DNA from: Niveispirillum sp048066115
GTDB lineage: Bacteria > Pseudomonadota > Alphaproteobacteria > Azospirillales > Azospirillaceae
Assembly: GCF_048066115.1 (NCBI RefSeq)
Contig: NZ_JBLTYX010000008.1
Coordinates: 199,771-263,770, forward strand
Direction of reading: 5' to 3'
Length of the DNA stretch: 64,000 nucleotides
The notes beneath the pieces were generated by a model that worked only from the letters and a program-made list of their open reading frames with translations, searched no databases and was not told the DNA's origin. The position numbers and the translations under genes are program-made. Positions 51,221 to 59,715 of this stretch are shown piece after piece; position 1 is the stretch's first letter; each line of letters opens with the position of its first letter.

Positions 51221-54200
51221 GTGAGTAAGTCTGAAATCAGCCGTCGCGGACGGCTGTTGACCGGTACTGCCATCGTCGCGGCCGGTTTTGTGTGTTCGGT
51301 TTTGCCAGCGGTGGCACAGACCGCCGCCGCCCCGGCCGACGAGGTGTTGGAAGAGGTGGTGGTGACCGGGTCGCGCATTCCGCGCGCCTTTTCCGCCCCG
51401 ACCCCGGTCAGCGTGGTTGGCGAGGAGGAGCTGAAGCTCTCCGGTAACGTCAATATTGAAAAGATGCTGGCGCAGCTGCCGCAGGCCGTGGCCTCCCAGC
51501 TGGGCTCCGCCACCTCCAACACCGTTCCCGGTGGCTTTGCCGACGTGAACCTGCGCGGTTTCGGCGCCACCCGCAACCTGGTGCTGGTCAATGGCCGCCG
51601 CTTCGCCATCTATGGTCCCGAGCAGGTCACCGACCTGAACACCATCCCGTCGACCCTGGTTTCCCGTACGGAAATCGTTACGGGCGGCTCCTCGGCCGTT
51701 TACGGCTCCGACGCCATCACCGGCGTCGTGAACTTCATCATGCGCGATGATTTCGAAGGTGTCGAAGCCCGCGCCCAGATCAATCTGGACCAGCCGACGA
51801 CCACCCCCACCTATAATGTCGACATCACGGCGGGCGGCAATTTCGCCAATGGCCGCGGCAATGTCGTGGTGGCCGGCAACTTCCTGGATCGTGGCGCCAT
51901 CACCCGTGGCGATCGCGGCAGCTTCGCCTATGACAGCCTGTCCGACGGTTGCGTCGTGAAGGGTTCGGGCAGCGCAAGCAGCGCCGGCACCCCCTTCACC
52001 CCGGCGGCGGGCCTGGGCTGCGTCGCCGGTGGTGGTGAGCTGGGCTTCATCCGTGGCGGTTCGGGCGACATTCCCAACGGCCGCTTCTCCGGCCTGCCGT
52101 CGGCCGGCGGCTCCAACGCCGCCCTGAACGCCGCCTATGTGGCGGCAGGCCTGGGTTCGCTGGGTTCTCGCGGTTTCACCTTCAACGATGCGGGCACCAC
52201 CGCCCGCCCGGCGGTCACGCCACAGGACGATTTCAACCTGGGTCCGGACAATTACCTGATCCAGCCGCAGCGCCGCGTGATGCTGAACAGCTTCGGCCAT
52301 TATGATTTCACGGACAAGGTCCGTGGCTTCATGGAGCTGCATTACTCCAACAACGTGGTCGATGCCCGTCTGGCCCCGACCAATGTCGGCGCGCCGACCC
52401 TGTTCAACGTCAACAACCCCTACCTGTCCCCGGCCATGCAGGAGGTCTTCCGTCAGCTCGACCTGGCGGAAACCGGCACCACCACCGTGCCCAGCGGTAC
52501 GGCCACCCGCACCACGACGCGCGGCGACGGCCTGGCCGTGATCACCGCCGGCCGCCGCTATGTGGAGGTCGGCCCCCGCCGCGCCACGGAACGCCGCAAC
52601 ACCTATCGCGGCGCCTGGGGCTTCGACTGGGATCTGGGCAATGCTTCGGACGAGTTCCTGTCCGACTTGAACTTCAACACCTACTATACGTTCGCCCGGA
52701 CCGAGAACACGCTGCTTTTGCAGAACGCCATCTCGCGGTCCCGTTTGCAGGCGGCCCTGCTGTCCAACGGCACGGCGGCCCCGGTCTGCAACATCTTCGG
52801 CGCCAACATCTCCGAAGCCTGCCGCACGGCCATCGCCATCAACGCCACCAACTCCACGGTGGCGACGCAGCAGACGGCCCAGGCCAGCGTCACCGGCAAG
52901 TTGTTCCCGCTGCCGGCCGGCGATGTCGGCTTCTCCACGGGCGTGGAATGGCGTGACACCAGCGCCACCTTCACCCCGGACAGCTTCCTGGCGTCGGGCG
53001 ACGTGGCCGGCTTCAACCCCGGCCTGCCGACCAAGGGCAGCACCAGCGTCAAGGAAGTGTTCGGCGAACTGAATGTGCCGCTGCTGCGCGACCTGGCCTT
53101 CGTCGATGCGCTGGAGGCCAATGGCGCCTTCCGTTATTCCGACTATTCCCTGTCGGGCATCGGGTCGGTCTGGACCTATTCGGGCGGCCTGGATTACCGC
53201 GCGAGCAAGGACATCGCCTTCCGCGGCCAGTATCAGCGCGCCATCCGCGCCCCCAACGTGAACGAGCTGTTCGGCGGCATCAACCGCGTCGTCAGCGTCG
53301 CGACCGACCCCTGCTCGTCGCGTGCGCCCACGGCCCAGCAGACGGCCGCCGTCCGTGCGGTCTGTGCGGCCACCGGCGTGCCCACGGCCAACATCTTCAC
53401 GGCCGCCGTGCAGCCCAACACCATCTTCGGCGCCGATTTCGGCGGCAACCCGAACCTGCAGGAGGAAGTGTCCGACACCTACACGTTCGGCACCATCCTC
53501 ACGCCGGACTTCGTGCCCGGCCTGAACATCAGCGTCGATTACTTCAAGATCAAGCTGGACGGCGCCATCTCGGCGCTGGGCGGCGGCCTGCAGAACACCC
53601 TGAACCTCTGCTACAACGTCATCCAGGACGCCAGCAGCGAGTTCTGCCGCGCCATCAACCGCAACCCGACGACGGGCGAGATCAACGACCCGTACGTGGC
53701 CAAGATCCTGAACGCCAATACCGGCAAGCTGCAGACCTCGGGCATCGACTTCGCGGCGCGTTATTCCTTCGCCGCCGATTTCGGCTTCCCCGGCCTGTCG
53801 GACGTGTCGTCCTTCGACATCTCCACCAGCTACACCTTCCTGGATGATTTCACCTCCACCCCGGTGGCGGCATTCCCCAACATCCAGAACCATTGCGAGG
53901 GCTCGTTCGGCCCGACCTGCGGCCAGCCGCTGCCGATCTGGCGGGGCAGCACCCGCGTGTCGTGGAATGTCGATGCGCTCCAGCTGTCGGTCCGCCACCG
54001 CTATATCGGCAAGGTGACCACCGACCGCTACATCGTTCCCAAGCGCCAGGGCTCGGCCGCCACGCCGGCACTGGACAGCATCGCCTACCCGACGCTGAAG
54101 GCGCAGAACTACTTCGACGTCTCCTTCAACTATGACGTCAATGACAGCCTGCAGTTCTTCGGCGGCGTGAACAACGCCCTGAACAACAAGCCGCCCATCA

Positions 54201-54289
54201 CCACCCAGGGGCCGAACTCCAACACGTTCTCGGCCACCTATGACGTGCTGGGGCCTGAGTTCTTCCTGGGCGCCACGGTGAAGTTCTAA
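51221..54289 (+). CDS. Large TonB-dependent receptor, likely for oligosaccharides
   Basis: A 1022-residue outer-membrane receptor. GTG start with GGGAGG 5 nt upstream; signal peptide ending VLPAVAQ. The TonB box EEVVVTGSRI (about 44-53) and plug (NLRGFGATRNLVLVNGRRF, GGSSAVYGSDAITGVVNFI) are of the large-receptor class typical for plant glycans in sphingomonads and relatives. The barrel ends FFLGATVKF. The downstream GH28, RhaT, GH43 and MGH1-like genes suggest uptake of pectin or rhamnogalacturonan fragments; the ligand is inferred. A hairpin after the gene may keep its expression above that of the enzymes. Confidence 0.92.
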   Translation: MSKSEISRRGRLLTGTAIVAAGFVCSVLPAVAQTAAAPADEVLEEVVVTGSRIPRAFSAPTPVSVVGEEELKLSGNVNIEKMLAQLPQAVASQLGSATSNTVPGGFADVNLRGFGATRNLVLVNGRRFAIYGPEQVTDLNTIPSTLVSRTEIVTGGSSAVYGSDAITGVVNFIMRDDFEGVEARAQINLDQPTTTPTYNVDITAGGNFANGRGNVVVAGNFLDRGAITRGDRGSFAYDSLSDGCVVKGSGSASSAGTPFTPAAGLGCVAGGGELGFIRGGSGDIPNGRFSGLPSAGGSNAALNAAYVAAGLGSLGSRGFTFNDAGTTARPAVTPQDDFNLGPDNYLIQPQRRVMLNSFGHYDFTDKVRGFMELHYSNNVVDARLAPTNVGAPTLFNVNNPYLSPAMQEVFRQLDLAETGTTTVPSGTATRTTTRGDGLAVITAGRRYVEVGPRRATERRNTYRGAWGFDWDLGNASDEFLSDLNFNTYYTFARTENTLLLQNAISRSRLQAALLSNGTAAPVCNIFGANISEACRTAIAINATNSTVATQQTAQASVTGKLFPLPAGDVGFSTGVEWRDTSATFTPDSFLASGDVAGFNPGLPTKGSTSVKEVFGELNVPLLRDLAFVDALEANGAFRYSDYSLSGIGSVWTYSGGLDYRASKDIAFRGQYQRAIRAPNVNELFGGINRVVSVATDPCSSRAPTAQQTAAVRAVCAATGVPTANIFTAAVQPNTIFGADFGGNPNLQEEVSDTYTFGTILTPDFVPGLNISVDYFKIKLDGAISALGGGLQNTLNLCYNVIQDASSEFCRAINRNPTTGEINDPYVAKILNANTGKLQTSGIDFAARYSFAADFGFPGLSDVSSFDISTSYTFLDDFTSTPVAAFPNIQNHCEGSFGPTCGQPLPIWRGSTRVSWNVDALQLSVRHRYIGKVTTDRYIVPKRQGSAATPALDSIAYPTLKAQNYFDVSFNYDVNDSLQFFGGVNNALNNKPPITTQGPNSNTFSATYDVLGPEFFLGATVKF

Positions 54290-54306
54290 GATTGCGGTCA
54301 TTGCTG

Positions 54307-54330
54307 AAGGGGCGGCGTCTGCCGCCCCTT
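54307..54330 (+). terminator. Hairpin between receptor and GH28 (terminator or attenuator)
   Basis: AAGGGGCGGC (54307-54316), loop GTCT, exact inverse (54321-54330). The downstream T-run is short, so partial read-through into GH28 is likely. Confidence 0.65.
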
Positions 54331-54363
54331 CTCCATCCGCAAAAATAAACAAACCGGGAGGTA

Positions 54364-55950
54364 ATGATGTTCGACCGCCGTTCGCTCGTTCTGGGTGCCG
54401 GTGCGGTGGCCGGGGCCGGCATGGCCATGGCCGCAGGCGCCAAGACCCCGGAAAAGCCCTCAGGGCCGTTCCAGGTCTTCCAGGCCGATATCCGCCAGTT
54501 CGGCGCCAAGGGCGATGGCTCCGCCATCGACACGCCGGCCATCAACAAGGCCATCGATTACGTGGCCGAACGCGGCGGCGGTACCGTCTATTTTCCGCCC
54601 GGCACCTATGCCTGCTATACGATCCGCCTGAAAAGCAGGATCACGCTCTATCTGGAACAGGGTGCGACCATCCTGGCCGCCCCCCCGACGGAAAGCCAGG
54701 GTTACGACCATCCCGAACCCATCCCGGAATGGAACAAGTACCAGGATTTCGGCCATAGCCACTGGCGCAACAGCCTGATCTGGGGCGAAGGCCTGCACGA
54801 CATCGCCATCATCGGTCCCGGCCTGATCTGGGGCAAGGGGCTGGGGCGCGGCGACGGCAAAGACAATTGGCTGAAGGACCCGTCCGGTCCCGGCACCGGC
54901 AACAAGGCTATCGCCCTGAAATGGTGCCGCAATGTCCTGCTGCGCGACTTCAAGATCCTGGAAGGCGGCTGGTTCGCCCTGCTGGCCACCGGCGTCGATA
55001 ACATGACCATCGACAATCTGCTGGTCGATACCAACCGCGACGGGTTCGATATCGATTGCTGCAAGAATGTCCGCGTCACCAACTGCACCGTCAATTCGCC
55101 TTATGACGATGCGATCTGCCCCAAATCCAGCTTCGGCCTGGGCGAGGCGCGGATCACCGAGAACCTGACCATCTCCGACTGCCTGGTCACCGGCAATTAT
55201 CAGGTGGGCTCCGTCCTGGACGGCACCTGGAAGAAGATGCCGGCCGATTTCGCCCCCCTGATCCATGGGCGCATCAAGTTCGGCACGGAAACCAATGGCG
55301 GCTTCCGTAACATCACCATCACCAACTGCATCTTCGAGGATAGCCGCGGTCTGGCGTTCGAGACGGTGGATGGCGGCATGCTGGAGGATGTCACCGTCTC
55401 CAACATCGCCATGCGCGGCATCGTCGACGCCCCCATCTTCCTGCGCCTGGGCAAGCGCATGCGCGGGCCGCAGGGTGTGCCGGTGGGGTCACTCAAGCGC
55501 ATCCTGATCCAGAATGTGGTTTCGTCGGGCGCCACCATCCTGCCGTCGGTCGTCGCCGGCCTGACGGAAAAGCCGATCGAGGATCTGCGCATCGCCGATT
55601 GCTATTTCCACCATGTCGGCGGTGCGCCCGCCGCCATGGCGGCGATCACCCCGCCGGAGGCCGAAATGGCCTATCCGGAAGCCACGATGTTCGGCGACCT
55701 GCCGGCCACGGGCTTCTTCATCCGCCACGCGCGCCGGGTGGAGATGACCAATGTCGAGATCGCGGTGGAGACCCCCGACCCCCGTTCGGCCATCAGGCTG
55801 GAGGATGTGAAGGACGCCGACTTCTTCCGCCTGCGCACCCCACGCGGGGCGCCGGCCTTCGCATTGGAAAAGGTGGTGGATTTCCGCAGTACGGGTGCCC
55901 GCTGGTTGCCGGATCGCATCACCGACGGGCCGATCAGCGGCACGTTCTAA
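54364..55950 (+). CDS. GH28-family polygalacturonase-like enzyme with Tat signal
   Basis: A 528-residue beta-helix glycoside hydrolase. The N-terminus DRRSLVLGAGAVAGAG (3-18) is a twin-arginine signal, so it is exported folded. The family N-cap is ADIRQFGAKGDGSAIDTPAI. Catalytic-region blocks are TNRDGFDID near 222-230 (usually NTDG, here NRDG), DDAICPKSS near 245-253 and RIKFGTETNGG near 303-313. These match exo-acting members acting on pectin or rhamnogalacturonan. GGGAGG precedes the ATG. It is the first enzyme gene behind the receptor. Confidence 0.88.
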   Translation: MMFDRRSLVLGAGAVAGAGMAMAAGAKTPEKPSGPFQVFQADIRQFGAKGDGSAIDTPAINKAIDYVAERGGGTVYFPPGTYACYTIRLKSRITLYLEQGATILAAPPTESQGYDHPEPIPEWNKYQDFGHSHWRNSLIWGEGLHDIAIIGPGLIWGKGLGRGDGKDNWLKDPSGPGTGNKAIALKWCRNVLLRDFKILEGGWFALLATGVDNMTIDNLLVDTNRDGFDIDCCKNVRVTNCTVNSPYDDAICPKSSFGLGEARITENLTISDCLVTGNYQVGSVLDGTWKKMPADFAPLIHGRIKFGTETNGGFRNITITNCIFEDSRGLAFETVDGGMLEDVTVSNIAMRGIVDAPIFLRLGKRMRGPQGVPVGSLKRILIQNVVSSGATILPSVVAGLTEKPIEDLRIADCYFHHVGGAPAAMAAITPPEAEMAYPEATMFGDLPATGFFIRHARRVEMTNVEIAVETPDPRSAIRLEDVKDADFFRLRTPRGAPAFALEKVVDFRSTGARWLPDRITDGPISGTF

Positions 55951-55993
55951 GGTTTTTTGGGTGGTGTGGGCACTCCCGTCAACGCCCACCCCA

Positions 55994-56105
55994 CCGTCAT
56001 CCTCGCGCAAGCGGGGATCCAGCGTAAGCGGCGTCTGCCGCGACATCGGCCATACCGGCGCTGACCGCGCCTCACCCCGGATTCCCGCCTACGCGGGAAT
56101 GACGG
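55994..56105. repeat. 112-bp palindrome-bounded element, divergent copy
   Basis: The left end CCGTCATCCTCGCGCAAGCG and right end CCCGCCTACGCGGGAATGAC are a variant of the inverted ends at 9224 and 16233. The middle is different. It separates GH28 from the SDR gene. Confidence 0.55.
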
Positions 56106-56160
56106 TTGAAGATGCTGAAGCATGACCGCCCCACCGCGCGGCGAAGAGGATGACAAGCAA

Positions 56161-56910
56161 ATGACCGTATTTGCCGGGCGCTTTTCGGGGCGCAACGCGA
56201 TCATCACCGGCGGGGCATCCGGCCTGGGCCGCGACGTCGCCCGCCGCATCCGGGAGGAGGGGGGCCAGATCGCCCTCTGGGACCTGAACGCCGCCGCACT
56301 GGACGCCGCAAAGGCCGATGTCGGTGCCGCCCATGTCCAGGCCCTGGACGTGTCCGACGCCGATCAGGTCGCGGAGGCCACCCGGGCCACCATCGCTGCC
56401 CTGGGCCATGTCGATATCCTGGTCTGTTCCGCCGGCATCACCGGTGCCACCGCGCCTGTGCATGAGTTCCCGCTGGAAAGCTGGTACCGGGTGATGGCCA
56501 TCAATCTGAACGGCGTCTTTCATTGCTGCCGCGCCCTGGTGCCGCACATGCTGGAAAACGGCTATGGCCGCATCGTCAATGTCGCCTCGGTTGCCGGCAA
56601 GGAAGGTAACCCCAACGCCTCGGCCTATTCGGCCTCCAAGGCCGGCGTGATCGGCTTGACCAAGTCGCTGGGCAAGGAACTGGCCACGCGCGGCATCATC
56701 GCCAACAGCCTGACGCCCGCCACCTTCGACAGCCCCATCCTGGGCCAGTTGCCGGCGGCCCAGGTGGACTACATGCGCTCCCGCATCCCCATGGGCCGCC
56801 TGGGCATGGTGGAGGAAAGCACCGCCATGGTCTGCTTCATGGCGTCCGAGGAATGCAGCTTCACCACGGCATCGACCTTCGACACTTCCGGTGGGCGTAC
56901 GACATTTTGA
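56161..56910 (+). CDS. Short-chain dehydrogenase, candidate sugar 1-dehydrogenase
   Basis: A 249-residue classical SDR with nucleotide loop TGGASGLG (15-22), NAG-type CSAGITGA and catalytic SVAGKEG...YSASK (Tyr near 156, Lys near 160). L-rhamnose and L-fucose 1-dehydrogenases belong to this group, and the adjacent rhamnose transporter makes L-rhamnose the best guess, though unproven. The start at ATG 56161 is preferred to 56122 because the 13 extra residues are non-conserved. Cofactor preference is uncertain. Confidence 0.82.
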   Translation: MTVFAGRFSGRNAIITGGASGLGRDVARRIREEGGQIALWDLNAAALDAAKADVGAAHVQALDVSDADQVAEATRATIAALGHVDILVCSAGITGATAPVHEFPLESWYRVMAINLNGVFHCCRALVPHMLENGYGRIVNVASVAGKEGNPNASAYSASKAGVIGLTKSLGKELATRGIIANSLTPATFDSPILGQLPAAQVDYMRSRIPMGRLGMVEESTAMVCFMASEECSFTTASTFDTSGGRTTF

Positions 56911-57037
56911 TATCATAGTTCATAATGTGAGAAATTTACCCTATAAATCACCGGGCAGGGCGTCCTTGGGCGTATACCTGGCATCACACCGCAGAGGCAT
57001 AGAGCCCGATCAAGGTGAACTGGGAGGATCTTGGAGT

Positions 57038-58105
57038 ATGGTGGCCAATCCGTTGCTGGGCGTTCTCTTCCACTGGCTGGGCGGTCTCGCGTCCGCCAGC
57101 TTCTATGTGCCCTATCGCGCCGTGAAGCGCTGGTCGTGGGAGATCTACTGGCTGACGGGGGGCATCGTCTCCTGGCTGCTCGCGCCCTGGTTCTTCGCAT
57201 CGGTGCAGACCAACGATCTGCTGGGCGTGCTGGCGCAGACCCCGACCCCGACCCTGGTCTGGCCCGTCATCTTCGGCATGCTCTGGGGCTTTGGCGGCCT
57301 GACCTATGGCCTGACCATGCGCTATCTCGGCCTGTCGCTGGGCATGGCGGTGGTGCTGGGCCTGTGCACCGTGTTCGGCACCCTTATCCCGCCGCTGTTC
57401 CAGGGGGATTTCAAGGAAAAGCTGATCGACACGGCCGGCGGCAATGTCATCCTGCTGGGTCTGGCGGTCACCTTCGCCGGCATCGTCGTCGTCGCCATGG
57501 CCGGTGCCCGCAAGGATGCCGCCCTGTCGGATGAGCAGAAGAAGGCGGCGGTGGCGGAGTTCGATTTCGTCAAGGGCATTGCCGTCGCCACCTTCTCCGG
57601 CGTCATGTCGTCCTGCTTCGCCTTCGGCCTGGCGGCGGGTGAGCCGGTGAAGGCGCTGTCGGCGGCGGCCGGCACCGGCCCGCTCTGGACCGGCCTGCCC
57701 ATCCTCTGCCTGGTGATGTTCGGCGGCCTGATCACCAATGCAGTCTGGTGCGGCATCCTGATCAACCGCAACAAGAGTGCCGGTGAATGGGTCGGCCGCA
57801 GCAAGGATGCCGGTGGGGAGCGTCCGCCGCTGGCCGCCAATTTCATCCTGTGCGCCATTGCCGGTGCCGCCTGGTATTTCCAGTTCTTCTTCTACACCAT
57901 GGGCGAAAGCCAGATGGGGACTTACGGTTTCTCCTCCTGGACCCTGCACATGGCGTCGATCATCATCTTCGGCACCTTGTGGGGCTTCGCCTTCAAGGAG
58001 TGGAAGGATGCACGGCCGGGTGTGCGGCTGATGGTCTGGTCGGGTGTGGGCCTGCTGGTCCTGGCCACGATCATCATCGGCTACGGCAACCAGATGGCGG
58101 GATAA
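57038..58105 (+). CDS. rhaT: L-rhamnose:proton symporter
   Basis: A 355-residue inner-membrane transporter with about 10 helices, matching RhaT of the drug/metabolite superfamily. Family blocks include YVPYRAVKRWSWEIYWLTGG (21-40), WGFGGLTYGLTMRYLGLSLG near 86-105 and GVMSSCFAFGLAAGEPVK near 189-206. The start at ATG 57038 with GGGAGG upstream gives the standard N-terminus. The upstream 127 bp is AT-rich and probably contains its own promoter. It supports rhamnose release by the locus enzymes. Confidence 0.9.
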   Translation: MVANPLLGVLFHWLGGLASASFYVPYRAVKRWSWEIYWLTGGIVSWLLAPWFFASVQTNDLLGVLAQTPTPTLVWPVIFGMLWGFGGLTYGLTMRYLGLSLGMAVVLGLCTVFGTLIPPLFQGDFKEKLIDTAGGNVILLGLAVTFAGIVVVAMAGARKDAALSDEQKKAAVAEFDFVKGIAVATFSGVMSSCFAFGLAAGEPVKALSAAAGTGPLWTGLPILCLVMFGGLITNAVWCGILINRNKSAGEWVGRSKDAGGERPPLAANFILCAIAGAAWYFQFFFYTMGESQMGTYGFSSWTLHMASIIIFGTLWGFAFKEWKDARPGVRLMVWSGVGLLVLATIIIGYGNQMAG

Positions 58106-58110
58106 GGCTG

Positions 58111-59715
58111 ATGCGCAAGACGATCCTGGCGGCTTTGCTGTCCACCACCCTGATGGCCGCGCTGCCAGCGCTGGCCGCCGACCAGCAGGCCACCTATACC
58201 AACCCCATCCTCTACGCCGATTATTCCGATCCGGACCTGATCCGCGTGGGCGATGACTATTTCATGGTGGCCTCCAGCTTCCATTTCTCGCCCGGCATCC
58301 CGGTGCTGAAATCGCGCGATCTGGTACATTGGTCGATCATCGGCCATGTCCTGCCCAAGCTGCCGTTTGCACCGGAATACAATATGCCGGGCCCGTTCCA
58401 ACTGGACGATACCAAGTCCAAGCCCGTGGACGGCACCCGCTATGCGTCGGGCGTCTGGGCCCCGTCCATCCGCCATCATAACGATTTGTTCTACGTCTAT
58501 TGGGCCACGCCCGATGAGGGCGTGTTTATGTCCACGGCGAAGAAGGCCGAAGGCCCCTGGACCGCCCCCGTCCAGGTCATCGCCAAGCCCAAGCTGGAGG
58601 ACCCGTGCCCCTTCTGGGATGATGACGGCACCGCCTGGCTGGTGCATTCCGTCGTCGGTGCCGGCCCCATCATCCTGCACCGCATGAGCCCGGATGGCAA
58701 AAGCGTGCTGGATGAGGGCAAGGTGATCATCCAGGACAAGCAGAACCTGCCCATCCTGGAAGGCCCCAAACTCTACAAGCGCAACGGCTGGTACTACATC
58801 ATGGCCCCGTTCGGCGGGGTGGAGAAGGGCGCGCAGGTGGCACTGCGTTCCCGCAATATCGAAGGCCCCTATGAATGGCAGGTGTCGCTGAGCCAGGGGA
58901 CGACGGCGCTGGAAGGCCCGCACCAGGGCGGCTGGATCGAAACCCCATCCGGCCAGGACTGGTTCGCGCATTTCAACAGCACCGGCGCCTTCGGCCGTAT
59001 CGTGCATCTGCAACCGGTGGAATGGATCGATGACTGGCCGGTGATGGGCCAGCGCATCCCCGACACCTATGGCGGTCAGCCCGTTTCCAACTTCCCCATG
59101 CCGGACACCGGCAACGCGCCCACCGGGGACCGTTTGCAGGACAGCGACGAGTTCAAGGCGAAGAAGCTGGGCCTGCAATGGTCCTGGAACCATAATCCCG
59201 ACGACAAGGCCTGGAGCCTGTCGGCGCGCCCCGGCTTCCTGCGCCTGACCGCCAGCAAGGCCGAACAGCTGACGACGGCCCGCAACACCCTGACCCAGAT
59301 CCTGCAGGGCCCGGAACGGCGGATCACCGCCCGCTTCGACGTCTCCCGCTTGAAGGACGGGCAGCGGGCCGGCCTGTCCTTGTTCGGCGTGCGGCCCAGC
59401 TGGATCGGCGTGGCGCGGGAAGGGGGCGCGAACCATATCACCCTGTCGTCGGCCGGCGTTGAAACCCAAGGCCCGGCCCTGACCGCCAAGACCCTGCAAC
59501 TGCGCGCCGATGTGAGCGAAGACCAGAAGGTCCGTTACAGCTACAGCCTGGATGAGGGCAAGAGCTTCCAACCGCTGGGCGACGCCATCCAGCTGGCCCG
59601 CTTCTCCTGGTGGAAGGGTTCCCGCCCCGCCTTGTTCACCTTCTCCAAGGCGAAGACCGGCGGACATGTCGATATCGACTGGGTGCATGTGGACAAGCCG
59701 GAGGTGGCACGATGA
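58111..59715 (+). CDS. GH43-family glycosidase with C-terminal beta-sandwich
   Basis: A 534-residue secreted glycoside hydrolase. Signal peptide ends ALPALAADQ. The five-bladed propeller has the GH43 triad: Asp in YADYSDPDLI (general base), Asp in EDPCPFWDDDG (pKa modulator) and Glu in ILEGPKLY (acid). A C-terminal domain (about 345-530) matches the GH43 beta-sandwich. Likely arabinofuranosidase, xylosidase or galactosidase on pectin side chains. It lies 5 nt after rhaT and overlaps the next gene by ATGA. Confidence 0.9.
   Translation: MRKTILAALLSTTLMAALPALAADQQATYTNPILYADYSDPDLIRVGDDYFMVASSFHFSPGIPVLKSRDLVHWSIIGHVLPKLPFAPEYNMPGPFQLDDTKSKPVDGTRYASGVWAPSIRHHNDLFYVYWATPDEGVFMSTAKKAEGPWTAPVQVIAKPKLEDPCPFWDDDGTAWLVHSVVGAGPIILHRMSPDGKSVLDEGKVIIQDKQNLPILEGPKLYKRNGWYYIMAPFGGVEKGAQVALRSRNIEGPYEWQVSLSQGTTALEGPHQGGWIETPSGQDWFAHFNSTGAFGRIVHLQPVEWIDDWPVMGQRIPDTYGGQPVSNFPMPDTGNAPTGDRLQDSDEFKAKKLGLQWSWNHNPDDKAWSLSARPGFLRLTASKAEQLTTARNTLTQILQGPERRITARFDVSRLKDGQRAGLSLFGVRPSWIGVAREGGANHITLSSAGVETQGPALTAKTLQLRADVSEDQKVRYSYSLDEGKSFQPLGDAIQLARFSWWKGSRPALFTFSKAKTGGHVDIDWVHVDKPEVAR

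Noticed and set aside
51125..54352. Minus-strand open frame of 1075 codons
   Set aside because: It lies antisense to the large TonB receptor, is full of Gly/Ala/Arg/Asp low-complexity runs, and has no signal or family motif.
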